A stretch of DNA of 64,000 bases, taken from Pleurocapsa minor GSE-CHR-MK 17-07R (lineage in GTDB: Bacteria > Chloroflexota > Anaerolineae > Aggregatilineales > Phototrophicaceae). Shown here one piece after another: positions 7,335-15,914 of the stretch (position 1 is the stretch's first letter; each line of letters begins with the position of its first letter). A program made the translations under genes and the position numbers. Below the pieces are notes generated by a model, which was not told where the DNA came from, made no database searches, and saw nothing but the letters and a program-made list of their open reading frames with translations. The stretch covers positions 806,001 to 870,000 of the forward strand of contig JAHHHY010000001.1 of assembly GCA_019359125.1 (NCBI GenBank), given 5' to 3'.

Positions 7335-9599
7335 ATGAACACAGGTCTTGCTTTGCGCACCGGCATCCCTGAATCCGCAGCTCGCGCCCCGCTGTGGATT
7401 CAGCGCGCCCGTCGCAGGCCAGACCGCGCAGGATGGCTGATTCTCGCGCTGTGCCTCCTGCCTCTACTGCCACTGCTGCTGCAAACAGGTTTTCCGGGCA
7501 ACAGCCAGCTCGATCATTATGCCTTTCAGGTCGAAAACAGCGCACAGTCGCTGCGCGAAGGCCGCCTGTATCCGCGCTGGTCGGCCAACGCTGTCTCAGG
7601 GTTTGGGTCGCCACTGCCCAGCTTCACCCCTCCCCTGCCATCGCTGCTGCCCGGACTGATTCAGGTCACGCTGACCGACAGCCCGGAAGTCGCCATCAAG
7701 CTCACCGTGCTGATCGCACAGGTCGTCAGCGCAATTTCTGTGTATCGCTATGCCACGCTGTTGTGGGGATTTCGCGCCGGGGCTGTCAGCGCGCTGATGT
7801 GGAGCTATACCCCGATGATCGGCCTGGCAGCACTGTATGTCTCCGGCGAGATTCCCGTATTTCTGGCTGCCTGCCTGATGCCCGTGTGGCTGCTTTCCGT
7901 GGAAATCATGCTGCGACCCGGCCGGCCGCGCAGGGCATTTGTGTTCGTCATGCTGTCCACAGCGGGGCTGATGTTCACCCTGCCCGTCGCGCTGCCGGCA
8001 GCCGCAGGACTATTCGTGTGCCGCGCGCTGAACAATCCGCGCCCGTCATGGGAGCGAGCACAACTGCCAGAGGCCATGACGGCGGTCGTGCTGGGGCTGT
8101 GTGCAGCCGCGTGCTACTGGCTGCCCGCAGCACTGGAGGCCTCCGCCGTGTCCTGGTGGGACAGCGCAGCCCAGCGTCCGTGGGCCGCGCAGATCACCGA
8201 TCTGCTGCATCCGTTCCCTGTCATCAGCCCGTGGCTGGCCAATCCGCCGCTGATTGAAAGCATCGGGCTGGGCGGAATGCTCGTGCTGGCGGGCGTCGCC
8301 ATCGCCGCCGCCCGGCGCATGGCACACATTCGCACTGTGGTGATATTTGGGCTGGCAGGGCTGGTCTGTGCGCTGGCCGCCTGGTCCACACCGGAGGTCG
8401 ACACGTGGAATGCAGTCACCGCGCTGGCACTGGCCCTGTGCGCCGGGGCACTCATGCCCAGCATGATGCCCGGCCCGCGCCAGATGGCCGTCGTGCTGGG
8501 CGTGATCGTGCTGGCTGGGGCGCCTGTGCTGATTGCCGCGCGCTGGCCCAGCCTGCCGGGGGACTATTCCCAGCGCAGCGAAATTGACTATCAGCGGCGC
8601 GGCCTGGGCGAAGCTGTGCTGCCCTCCCGGCAATCGCTGCCATCGAACATCACGCCCGATTACGGCGCCATTCCGTCGCTGCTGGACAGCTACAGTTCGG
8701 GCAGCATCCTGAAAGTCGCGCTGGGCGAAACGACTGGCATTGATGTCGGCCTGATCGCCCACGAATCGCACGGCGACCGCTTCCAGATTTTCAACCAGTC
8801 CGATCGCCCATTGCGCATCCTGACGGGTTATTTTCCCGGCTGGGCGGCCACCATCAACGGTCAGCCCATCGAAATTACGCCGGATGCCGATGGCTTCATA
8901 CAGATTCAGCTTCAGGGTGCCAGCGGAGAATTATATGTAGGCCTGGGCCCCACGCCTACGCGTATGCTCGCCTGGATCCTCACCTGGGGTGGCGTCGTCG
9001 TCACTGCCGTACTGGCGCTGGTCGTCCTCAGGCCACAGGAGCAGCCCACACCCTTACACCTTAACGACGCACCTGCATTATCACTACGCGATATCGCCGC
9101 AGTTTTGCCCGCGGTGGCGCTGGCCGTCCTCACGCTGTACAGCGGGCCTGCGCTGTCGGCAACGTTCATGCCCTTCCCAGCGGTAACCACAGGCTATCTG
9201 ACATCAGCACCCGTCCGTACAGAAAACGGCATCGAACTGGTTTCGATCGAACGCGGGCCGCTGGTTCCTGGTTCCAGCGAACAGGTCGTGCTGTACTGGC
9301 GCATCGCGCGCTTTGTGGAAGCCAGCTACGGCGTGCGCCTTTCGCGTATCGACCCGGTTACTGGCGCGCCCCTCGAACGTGGTCCCATCTCGCTGATTGG
9401 CGGGCTGCCCAGCCAGCAGTGGCCCACAGGCAGGCTCATTCGAGATACGCATGTGCTGGAGGTGGAGGGAGAACCGGCAGGTGACTTGTTCATCGAAATA
9501 ATCACCTGTGAATCCGCACGCTGTACAGACGGCACATCTGTTACACTAGTTGACCGGGCTGGAAACAATTACCCGTCCGGCATCCGCGTACCGGGTTGA
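7335..9599 (+). CDS. large polytopic membrane protein (PTPS-related/YfhO-like)
   Basis: 754 residues from the ATG at 7335; an in-frame start at 7251 exists but would add a non-hydrophobic leader. The N-terminus has an Arg-rich stretch, a first transmembrane segment (LILALCLLPLLPLLL), then an exoloop rich in YAFQVENSAQSLREGRLYPR and SPLPSFTPPLPSLLPG, the signature region of the membrane PTPS-related family that is distantly like GT-C glycosyltransferases. About ten further transmembrane segments follow to residue 420, then a beta-rich domain (430-570), one more membrane pair near 570-620 and a second beta-rich exported domain. Likely an envelope glycosyltransferase-like protein; substrate unknown. 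A TACAAT hexamer lies only seven bases before the ATG, so transcription may start very near it. Confidence 0.8.
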   Translation: MNTGLALRTGIPESAARAPLWIQRARRRPDRAGWLILALCLLPLLPLLLQTGFPGNSQLDHYAFQVENSAQSLREGRLYPRWSANAVSGFGSPLPSFTPPLPSLLPGLIQVTLTDSPEVAIKLTVLIAQVVSAISVYRYATLLWGFRAGAVSALMWSYTPMIGLAALYVSGEIPVFLAACLMPVWLLSVEIMLRPGRPRRAFVFVMLSTAGLMFTLPVALPAAAGLFVCRALNNPRPSWERAQLPEAMTAVVLGLCAAACYWLPAALEASAVSWWDSAAQRPWAAQITDLLHPFPVISPWLANPPLIESIGLGGMLVLAGVAIAAARRMAHIRTVVIFGLAGLVCALAAWSTPEVDTWNAVTALALALCAGALMPSMMPGPRQMAVVLGVIVLAGAPVLIAARWPSLPGDYSQRSEIDYQRRGLGEAVLPSRQSLPSNITPDYGAIPSLLDSYSSGSILKVALGETTGIDVGLIAHESHGDRFQIFNQSDRPLRILTGYFPGWAATINGQPIEITPDADGFIQIQLQGASGELYVGLGPTPTRMLAWILTWGGVVVTAVLALVVLRPQEQPTPLHLNDAPALSLRDIAAVLPAVALAVLTLYSGPALSATFMPFPAVTTGYLTSAPVRTENGIELVSIERGPLVPGSSEQVVLYWRIARFVEASYGVRLSRIDPVTGAPLERGPISLIGGLPSQQWPTGRLIRDTHVLEVEGEPAGDLFIEIITCESARCTDGTSVTLVDRAGNNYPSGIRVPG

Positions 9600-9623
9600 A
9601 TTTTGGCCCCGGCCGACTACAAT
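9596..9623 (+). promoter_or_regulatory. sigma70-type promoter upstream of the TPR/URO-D/rsmD genes
   Basis: TTGAAT at 9596-9601 (overlapping the stop of the previous gene) and TACAAT at 9618-9623 are spaced by 16 bases, 34 bases before the ATG at 9658. Confidence 0.5.
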
Positions 9624-9657
9624 CATCGGGTAACTTTGCACAAACAGGGAGATCAAC

Positions 9658-9969
9658 ATGGCCGGTACCGAAGTGAATTCAGACCAGCTCGGCAAAGCAT
9701 GGGATATGCATCGCAGGGGTGACCACAAGGGCGCCCAGGGTGTATTCGCGCAGGTGCTCGGCTCTGAATCCAGCAATATTGACGCGATGTACGGTCTCGG
9801 TCTGTCCCAGCGCGTTTCTGGCGATATGAGCGGCGCGCTTTCCACCTTTGAGAAGTGCCTCGCGGAAGTCACCCGTCAGCTCGCCAGCAACAAAGGTGAC
9901 GACCACTTCGAGATGCTGCAGCGCATGGTGACCCAGCGCATTGACGAGCTGAAGCAGCGCGCCAAGTAA
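9658..9969 (+). CDS. small TPR protein
   Basis: 103 residues, soluble, with two TPR-like helix pairs: LGKAWDMHRRGDHKGAQGVF at 13-32 and AMYGLGLSQRVSGDMSGALS at 44-63. A good ribosome site (AGGGAG) precedes the ATG by six bases. TPR proteins of this size usually act as adaptors. It opens a plus-strand run with a URO-D family protein and rsmD. No specific partner can be named. Confidence 0.8.
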   Translation: MAGTEVNSDQLGKAWDMHRRGDHKGAQGVFAQVLGSESSNIDAMYGLGLSQRVSGDMSGALSTFEKCLAEVTRQLASNKGDDHFEMLQRMVTQRIDELKQRAK

Positions 9970-9978
9970 TTCGGCGTG

Positions 9979-10959
9979 ATGGACAAACGAACTCGGCTTG
10001 AGCGCACCATCGCGGGTGAGGCCACTGACCGTCCGCCCGTCGCGCTGTGGCGTCATTTCCCGGGAGATGACCTGCGCGCTGGGGACCATGCACGCTCCCT
10101 GATCGAGTATCAGCGAGCGTATGACTGGGACGTGCTGGTCGGCCTGCCATGCGCATCGTCTATCGCGACCGACTATGGTCTGCTGGATGCATGGGAAGGC
10201 CGGGCCGATGGTGTCCGCACGGTGCACAAGCACCCCATCCAGCGGTCGATTGACTGGACGACGCTGCGCGTCCTCGATCCGCTGCGCGGCGGCAGCGGCC
10301 GATATCTGGAAACACTCGACCAGGTCACGCGCGGGCTGGGTGACGCCGTGCCGGTGTGTGCCGCCGTGTTCAGCCCGCTGGCCCACGCTGCGATGATGGC
10401 AGGTGATACGCTGCTGCTGCGGCACCTGCGCACCGAACCAGAGCGTCTGCGCACGGCCCTGAACACGCTGACCGAAAACATCCTGCGCCTGATCGATGTA
10501 TTGAAGCGCCTGCCGCTGGCCGGACTGCATTACATCGTCGAACACGCATCGATTACCCGCTTCAGCGAAGACGAGTATGCTGCGTTCGGGCTGCCTTCTG
10601 ACCTGAAAATACTCGAAGCCCTGCCGCAGAAATGGTGGCTCAACAGCGTCAATCTGCGCGGGGATCTGCCCATGTTCAAGTTTGCTGCCGGGATGCCTGT
10701 GCAGGTCGTGCAGTGGGCGGACCGCGACACCGAGCCGGAGCTCAATATCGGCAAGACCCTCATCAGCGGTGCAGTGTGTGGCGGGCTGGCTGGGGCAGCG
10801 CACGTGCTGAATGGCACGCCAGCCACCATCCGCGATGTCGTGCATGACGCGATTCACCGCACGGCCGGCAGACGACTGATTCTGTCATGCGGGGGTGCCG
10901 CGCCCGTCATCGCGCCGCTGTCCAATTACCGCGCTGTGCGCGAAGCTGTAGAGGGGTGA
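9979..10959 (+). CDS. uroporphyrinogen decarboxylase (URO-D) superfamily protein
   Basis: 327 residues with the URO-D TIM barrel pattern: opening TRLERTIAGEATDRPPVALWRHFPGDD, internal YQRAYDWDVLVG, VFSPLAHAAMMAGDT, and the late ALPQKWWLNSVNLRGDLPMFKFAA and LISGAVCGGL strands. The HemE substrate signature (PxWxMRQAGR) near the start is absent, so it is more likely a relative of the corrinoid/methyl-transfer MtaA-type branch than true HemE. The start may be the GTG at 9976 or the ATG at 9979. It sits 9 bases after the TPR gene and 4 bases before rsmD. Confidence 0.82.
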   Translation: MDKRTRLERTIAGEATDRPPVALWRHFPGDDLRAGDHARSLIEYQRAYDWDVLVGLPCASSIATDYGLLDAWEGRADGVRTVHKHPIQRSIDWTTLRVLDPLRGGSGRYLETLDQVTRGLGDAVPVCAAVFSPLAHAAMMAGDTLLLRHLRTEPERLRTALNTLTENILRLIDVLKRLPLAGLHYIVEHASITRFSEDEYAAFGLPSDLKILEALPQKWWLNSVNLRGDLPMFKFAAGMPVQVVQWADRDTEPELNIGKTLISGAVCGGLAGAAHVLNGTPATIRDVVHDAIHRTAGRRLILSCGGAAPVIAPLSNYRAVREAVEG

Positions 10960-10963
10960 TGAG

Positions 10964-11533
10964 ATGTCGATTCGCGTGATTGCAGGCACTGCCCGCGGGC
11001 GCCAGTTGAAGCTGGTTCCAGGAGATACCACCCGGCCTATCATGGACCGCGTGAAAGAAGCGCTGTTCAATATCATCGGGCCAGATATCTATGACACCGC
11101 CTTCCTTGATGTGTTTTCCGGCACCGGCAGTGTGGGCATCGAGGCGCTCAGCCGCGGGGCAAAATCTGCCACGCTGCTCGATCTGGAGAAAAAAGCGGTC
11201 GATACCATCAAAGAGAATCTCAGGCTGACGCGCCTGGAAGACCGCGCTGATGTGCGCCGTGCCGATGCATTTTCCTTCCTGTCTGCCGTCCCCTATCAGG
11301 CCTTCGATTACGTATACATCGCGCCGCCTCAGTATGCCGGCATGTGGCTCAAAGCTGTGCAGCTGGTGGATGACCAGCCCGGCTGGGTGGCGCCGGAAGG
11401 CAGCATCATCATCCAGATCGATCCATCCGAACTGGTGGAGCTAACATTACGGCACTTTTCACTATACGATCAGAGAAAATATGGCAGTACGCTGTTATTG
11501 TTTCTCGAGCATACATCCGGACAAGCGGAGTAA
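10964..11533 (+). CDS. rsmD: 16S rRNA (guanine966-N2)-methyltransferase, RsmD
   Basis: Methylates G966 of 16S rRNA during 30S assembly. The 189 residues show the RsmD opening MSIRVIAGTARGRQLKLVPG, TRPIMDRVKEALFNIIG at 26-42, SAM-binding FLDVFSGTGSVGIEALSRGA near 48-67 and the partner loop LLDLEKKAV. The catalytic N6/N2-amino motif, usually (D/N)PPY/F, reads IAPPQY here (near residue 122), so the first acidic/amide residue is Ala; this may be a lineage variant. Good match otherwise in length and order. Confidence 0.9.
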   Translation: MSIRVIAGTARGRQLKLVPGDTTRPIMDRVKEALFNIIGPDIYDTAFLDVFSGTGSVGIEALSRGAKSATLLDLEKKAVDTIKENLRLTRLEDRADVRRADAFSFLSAVPYQAFDYVYIAPPQYAGMWLKAVQLVDDQPGWVAPEGSIIIQIDPSELVELTLRHFSLYDQRKYGSTLLLFLEHTSGQAE

Positions 11534-11536
11534 TTC

Positions 11537-11968
11537 ATGTCGAATGATCAGGCGAGCCTGGAGCGGATCGCGGAAGCCTTGCTGGGCCTGTTTGATGTGA
11601 CCAGCCCGCCCGTGCCTATTGAATACATGCTGCAGCATCCCCGTGAAAACATGTGGGAAGTCGTTGATATTTCGCTGGTGTCGGGCAGCTTCATGAATAT
11701 GAATGTGCCCTACAAGCCACGCATGTCCCTCACCCGCGTGCTGGCGCGCCTGATCGCGGGCAGCGAATGGGGCAAAGCGATGCAGGTCAGCCCGCTCACC
11801 AGCGATCCGGACGCCATCAGCCGGCTGGCCCGCGCCATCGTCATGCCCCATCAGATGCTGATGACACTCCCGCCGTCGGCCAGAAATGCAAAAGCCATCA
11901 GCGAACATTTCGAGGTTCCCATATCCGAAGCCGAGAGTCGGCTGCACGAAGTGGGCAAGCTGAAGTAG
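11537..11968 (+). CDS. ImmA/IrrE-like protein lacking the metalloprotease motif
   Basis: 143 residues. The order of elements resembles ImmA/IrrE domains: PPVPIEYMLQH near 28-38, a middle helix with LTRVLARLIAGSEWG where HExxH would be, then AISRLARAIVMPHQMLM and AISEHFEVPISEAESRLHEVG at the end, as in the (F/A)ANxLLMP ... LAxxFxVSxxAxxxRL pattern. No HExxH is present, so it is not expected to cleave protein. It starts three bases after rsmD. Family assignment is an inference from pattern and is moderate. Confidence 0.6.
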   Translation: MSNDQASLERIAEALLGLFDVTSPPVPIEYMLQHPRENMWEVVDISLVSGSFMNMNVPYKPRMSLTRVLARLIAGSEWGKAMQVSPLTSDPDAISRLARAIVMPHQMLMTLPPSARNAKAISEHFEVPISEAESRLHEVGKLK

Positions 11969-11974
11969 CCTGGC

Positions 11975-13393
11975 TCAGGCGTCGCCCAGCGCCCGGCGCG
12001 CGAACGTCAGCGCGTCCTCCGGGCTGGCCACTTCACCCGTTACCTGCGCTTCCTGAATCGCGGACAGCAGTTCCCCGATAATTTTTCCCTGCTTCAGCTT
12101 AAGCGCGGCCATCAGGTCTGCGCCTGTCACCAGCACGGGTGGCTCCACAATGCGGTCGTATGCCTCGAAGTACGCATGAAACAGCCACTGCGCGCGCTCC
12201 AGCTCGATCAGCCAGTTATCCTGATCGAGGTCGATATCCTGGTTGCACAGCACGCGTGACAAATGCAGGATGATGGCATCCACGCCGCTGGCGCCTGTCG
12301 CTTTCCAGAAACGGTGCGCGCCAAGGACATCGTCTTTGGCTACGCCAGCTACAAGTCCCATCCCGGCCAGCGCGCCCAGCCAGCGATCTATTTCCGCGCG
12401 GCTGAGGCGCAGGTCCATCGCATTTTCTTCCACCAGCTCGCTGGACAAATGCCCCAGCATCACCATCAGGATCATCAGCGCGCGATGCACCCGATCATTC
12501 GGCCACAGGTGGCTAAAGTGGGCGTGCAGGGGCGCCCGAAAGCGATCCAGCGCGATCACAAACATGCCCAGGCCAAAGCGGGCTGCCGTCTCGTCAGTGC
12601 GATTCGGGCTGGCCGCCAGCGCAAACTGATAGACCTGCTCTGCCGTGCGCTGCATCAGCGTCTTCTGCTCAGCAGACAGCGGGGAAGCATCCGGCACGGC
12701 GGCCCGCATCACGCCCAGCAGATCAGCCAGAATCAACGCCGTGCGCGGCTTACCCAGCGAGAGGATTTTGAACAGTTCGTCGCGCACCCGCTCACGTGAG
12801 ACATTCGCCAGGCCAGGAGCCGCAGCGATAATCAATTGTGACGACTCAGACTTAATGCGCATGCCCAGACTGATGGCATAGCGCACCGCGCGCATCGCCC
12901 GGATTGGGTCGTTGGTCAGCGCTTCGGGGGAGCATGGCCGCAGGATTTTCGCCGCCAGGTCATCCAGCCCGCCGGTCGGGTCGATGACGATGTTCAGGGC
13001 ATCCTGCTTGAAATCAACCGCCATGGCGTTGATGGTGAAATCGCGGTCGCGCAGGTCATCGAGCAGGGTCCCAACCCGGAAACGTGATACATCGATGGTC
13101 AGATTTCCCTGCAGCGTGGGCGTATTCATGCGGATGATCGCCCGGCCCACATCGCGTTCCTCGTCCAGCGGATAAAACGCGCCGCCCAGCCGATTGGCCA
13201 GCGCCCGCGCCACTTTCAGGCCGCTGCCGCTGGTGGCCAGGTCCAGATCGTGAATCGGGGCGCGGCGATAGGCGTCACGCACAGCGCCACCCACGATATA
13301 GATATCTTCAGGCAGTTCCTGCACGATCTCCTGCACGGCCAAAATTTCATCCGTCCAGACCAGCACTGCTTCACGCTCAAACTCATTCTTCAA
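11975..13393 (-). CDS. cca: CCA tRNA nucleotidyltransferase/poly(A) polymerase family
   Basis: Adds or repairs the 3' CCA of tRNA. The 472 residues show the class II nucleotidyltransferase head: IVGGAVRDAYRR at 33-44, catalytic HDLDLA at 49-54, RDRDFTINAMA near 114-124, then GGLDDLAAKILRPCSPEALTNDPIRAMRAVRYA, the head-to-neck region. The C-terminal half carries degenerate HD-like helices but no clear HD pair, as in many bacterial family members. It overlaps the end of hpt by 11 bases, so the two are co-transcribed. CCA versus poly(A) specificity cannot be read directly, but CCA is much more likely. Confidence 0.92.
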   Translation of the reverse strand: MKNEFEREAVLVWTDEILAVQEIVQELPEDIYIVGGAVRDAYRRAPIHDLDLATSGSGLKVARALANRLGGAFYPLDEERDVGRAIIRMNTPTLQGNLTIDVSRFRVGTLLDDLRDRDFTINAMAVDFKQDALNIVIDPTGGLDDLAAKILRPCSPEALTNDPIRAMRAVRYAISLGMRIKSESSQLIIAAAPGLANVSRERVRDELFKILSLGKPRTALILADLLGVMRAAVPDASPLSAEQKTLMQRTAEQVYQFALAASPNRTDETAARFGLGMFVIALDRFRAPLHAHFSHLWPNDRVHRALMILMVMLGHLSSELVEENAMDLRLSRAEIDRWLGALAGMGLVAGVAKDDVLGAHRFWKATGASGVDAIILHLSRVLCNQDIDLDQDNWLIELERAQWLFHAYFEAYDRIVEPPVLVTGADLMAALKLKQGKIIGELLSAIQEAQVTGEVASPEDALTFARRALGDA

Positions 13394-13943
13394 TCAGCGC
13401 CTCCTTCCGCACCACGCCCACAAAGGGCAGATTGCGGAATTTCTCATCCAGGTCGAGGCCATAGCCAAACACAAACTTGTCTTCAATCTCGAAACCGGTG
13501 TAGTCAATCGCGATTTCCAGGGTGCGGCGGGAAGGCTTGTCCAGCAGCGTGACGATTTTGACGCTGTTGGGATGGCGGGCGCGCAGCAGCTGCTTCACGA
13601 ACTTCAGCGTAAATCCGCTGTCGATGATGTCTTCCACAATCAGGATATCTTTACCCTCGCACTCGCTTGTCAGGTCCTTGTCGATGCGAACCTTGCCCGT
13701 GCTTTCGCGCGCGCCTTTGCCATAGCTGGATACAGCCAGAAAGTCGATCTCGTGGGGCACCGTGATATGGCGCATCAGGTCGGTCAGAAACAGCACGCCG
13801 CCTTTCAGGATGCACACCAGCATCAGACCGGGCGAATCGGCGTAGTCGGCAGAAATCCGGGCGCCAAGCTCGGCTATCCGCTGCTGAAGGGCGTCAGAAG
13901 GGATGAGAATTTCCTGCAGGTAGTGGTCGTAAGAGTGGGTCAT
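13383..13943 (-). CDS. hpt: hypoxanthine phosphoribosyltransferase
   Basis: Purine salvage: converts hypoxanthine (and guanine) with PRPP to IMP/GMP. The 186 residues contain ILKGGVLFLTDLMRHI at 45-60, the SSYGKG flexible loop, the PRPP-binding VEDIIDSGFTL at 103-113 and late KFVFGYGLDLDEKFRNLPFVG. A perfect AAGGAG sits six bases before the ATG and an extended -10 lies 27 bases upstream. It is followed by the overlapping CCA-adding enzyme gene and is divergent from the nucleoside kinase gene, forming a small nucleotide-salvage locus. Confidence 0.95.
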   Translation of the reverse strand: MTHSYDHYLQEILIPSDALQQRIAELGARISADYADSPGLMLVCILKGGVLFLTDLMRHITVPHEIDFLAVSSYGKGARESTGKVRIDKDLTSECEGKDILIVEDIIDSGFTLKFVKQLLRARHPNSVKIVTLLDKPSRRTLEIAIDYTGFEIEDKFVFGYGLDLDEKFRNLPFVGVVRKEALIEE

Positions 13944-13969
13944 GGAGGCTCCTTCGCGCGACGAGGCCC

Positions 13970-13978
13970 ATTATAGCA
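13970..13978 (-). promoter_or_regulatory. extended -10 promoter of hpt
   Basis: TGCTATAAT on the minus strand is a perfect TGn-extended -10 element; no good -35 is seen at the expected place, which extended -10 promoters tolerate. Confidence 0.55.
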
Positions 13979-14014
13979 GCAGATCATGCCGGATGCGGGG
14001 CGCTTCCCGCAGCA

Positions 14015-14043
14015 TAGACACTCCCTCCGATGTCAGATATAGT
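14015..14043 (+). promoter_or_regulatory. sigma70-type promoter of the nucleoside kinase gene
   Basis: TAGACA (14015-14020) and TATAGT (14038-14043) are separated by exactly 17 bases, 34 bases before the ATG at 14077, and diverge from the hpt promoter. Confidence 0.6.
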
Positions 14044-14076
14044 GGATAACATTTCCGTCATTTCAGGCTATGTACT

Positions 14077-15834
14077 ATGCGCAAATCCACCAAACCCGGT
14101 CTACATGTCACGCTGTCCAAAGCACGTTCGCACATTCGTGCCACCTTTCCGGATGGCAAGGTGCTGGAAGGCAGGGTGGGCACCACCGCGCAGGAATTTC
14201 TGCGCGCGCATCGCTCGCTTTATCCGGCCAGCTACGACAGCGAATTCATGGGCGCGATCATCAACAACAAGCTGCGCGAGCTGAGCTATCGACTGGAATC
14301 AGACGCGACCATCGCGCCTGTCCTGCTCTCGTCTGGCGATGGCCGCCGCATATACCGGCGCACGCTGGTGCTACTGCTGGTCGTCGCCGCCGCCGAGCTG
14401 TATCCGGATGCACAGATCAATGTCAGCTACGCCGTGCCAGATGGCGGCTACTACTGCCTCGTGCGCAATCGGCTGCCGTTCTCCGGGGATGAGCTGGTCG
14501 CGCTGGAAACGCGCATGAAAGAAATCGTCCAGGCCGACGACCCGATCGTCAAGAGCACCGTCACGATCAGGCAGGCCATCGAAATTTATGGCAAGCGCAA
14601 TGTGACGCCCAAGCTGAGGCTGCTGGAACAGCGGTCGCGCAATGACCTGAATATGTATGCGCTGCGCGGCTACAGCGATTATTTCTTCGGGTATATGCTG
14701 CCCTCGACCGGCTTTCTGAGCCTGTTCAGGCTGGTGCCCACGCAGACCGGCGGTTTCATCCTCCAGTATCCGCAATCAGACATGCCCAATGAACTGAACG
14801 CCACGGTAGATAATCAGGGCAAGCTGTGTGCCGTGTTTGACCGGGCCGAGGAACTGATCTCGCGACTCGACATCGAGGACATCGGCAAGCTGAACCAGAT
14901 CGTGCGCAGTGGCAAGGTGCAGGAGCAGATTCTGGTGGCCGAGGCCATTCATGAACAACAGATTGCCAGCGTCGCACAGCAGATCACGACCGCTTATCAG
15001 CAGCGCGGCCTGCGCCTGGTGATGATCGCCGGGCCGTCATCCTCAGGCAAAACGACCTTCTCGAAGCGGCTGGCGATTCAATTGCTCGCCTTTGGCCTGA
15101 AGCCATTCACGCTGGAACTGGACAATTATTTCGTCGACCGGGAATTCACGCCACGGGATGCCAATGGCAACTATGATTTTGAAGCCCTGGAGACAGTCAA
15201 TCTGGCGCTGTTCAACCGTCACCTGAGCCAGCTCATCGCGCAGGAACAGGTCACGCTGCCGAAGTTCAACTTCAAGATGGGCAAAAGCAGCGAAGGCCCG
15301 ACGGTACAGCTTGAGAAGAATCATGTCCTGATCATCGAGGGCATCCACGGCATCAATCCACGCCTGGTGACCTCGCTGCCCCAGGACGCCGTGTTCCGCA
15401 TTTATGTGTCGGCGCTGACCGTGCTCAATATCGACCCACACAACCGCATCGCCACGACCGATGTGCGCCTGCTGCGCCGCATCTGTCGCGACGCTGTCTC
15501 GCGTGGATACAATGCGCAGGCGACGATCAACCAGTGGCCCAGCGTGCGGGCAGGCGAAAAAAAGTACATTTTCCCGTATCAGGAGAACGCCGATTACATC
15601 TTCAATTCGTCGCTGACGTATGAGCTGGCCGCCCTGCGCGCCATCGCCGAGCCGCTGCTGCTGCAAGTGGAACCGGGCAGCAAGCCGCACATTGAGGCCA
15701 ATCGCCTGCTGTCTTTCCTGCGCTGGGTGACGCCATTCACGCCAGAGCAGCGCGCCCAGATTCCAGACACCTCGCTGCTGCGCGAGTTCGTCGGCGGATC
15801 AATTCTGGAGGCTTATCACCCCGGCGGGTCATAG
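14077..15834 (+). CDS. TGS-domain uridine/nucleoside kinase-like protein
   Basis: 585 residues. An N-terminal TGS-like segment (residues 10-75; RATFPDGKVLEGRVGTTAQE) and an AlaRS-like second-domain region precede a phosphoribulokinase/uridine-kinase domain. The P-loop MIAGPSSSGKTTFSKRL is at about 317-330, followed by TLELDNYFVDREFTPRD, the substrate-binding DNYF motif, and VLIIEGIHGINPRLV, a Walker-B-like strand. Family members phosphorylate nucleosides and are usually annotated as nucleoside kinase. It is a single gene with its own promoter and stands opposite hpt. Confidence 0.88.
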   Translation: MRKSTKPGLHVTLSKARSHIRATFPDGKVLEGRVGTTAQEFLRAHRSLYPASYDSEFMGAIINNKLRELSYRLESDATIAPVLLSSGDGRRIYRRTLVLLLVVAAAELYPDAQINVSYAVPDGGYYCLVRNRLPFSGDELVALETRMKEIVQADDPIVKSTVTIRQAIEIYGKRNVTPKLRLLEQRSRNDLNMYALRGYSDYFFGYMLPSTGFLSLFRLVPTQTGGFILQYPQSDMPNELNATVDNQGKLCAVFDRAEELISRLDIEDIGKLNQIVRSGKVQEQILVAEAIHEQQIASVAQQITTAYQQRGLRLVMIAGPSSSGKTTFSKRLAIQLLAFGLKPFTLELDNYFVDREFTPRDANGNYDFEALETVNLALFNRHLSQLIAQEQVTLPKFNFKMGKSSEGPTVQLEKNHVLIIEGIHGINPRLVTSLPQDAVFRIYVSALTVLNIDPHNRIATTDVRLLRRICRDAVSRGYNAQATINQWPSVRAGEKKYIFPYQENADYIFNSSLTYELAALRAIAEPLLLQVEPGSKPHIEANRLLSFLRWVTPFTPEQRAQIPDTSLLREFVGGSILEAYHPGGS

Positions 15835-15914
15835 GAGTCCACAGACCAACCAGCCATGAATTGGCTGGCACAGCGGGGTATACTAACGTTCTCTCTAACG
15901 AAAGGCGGATTTCA

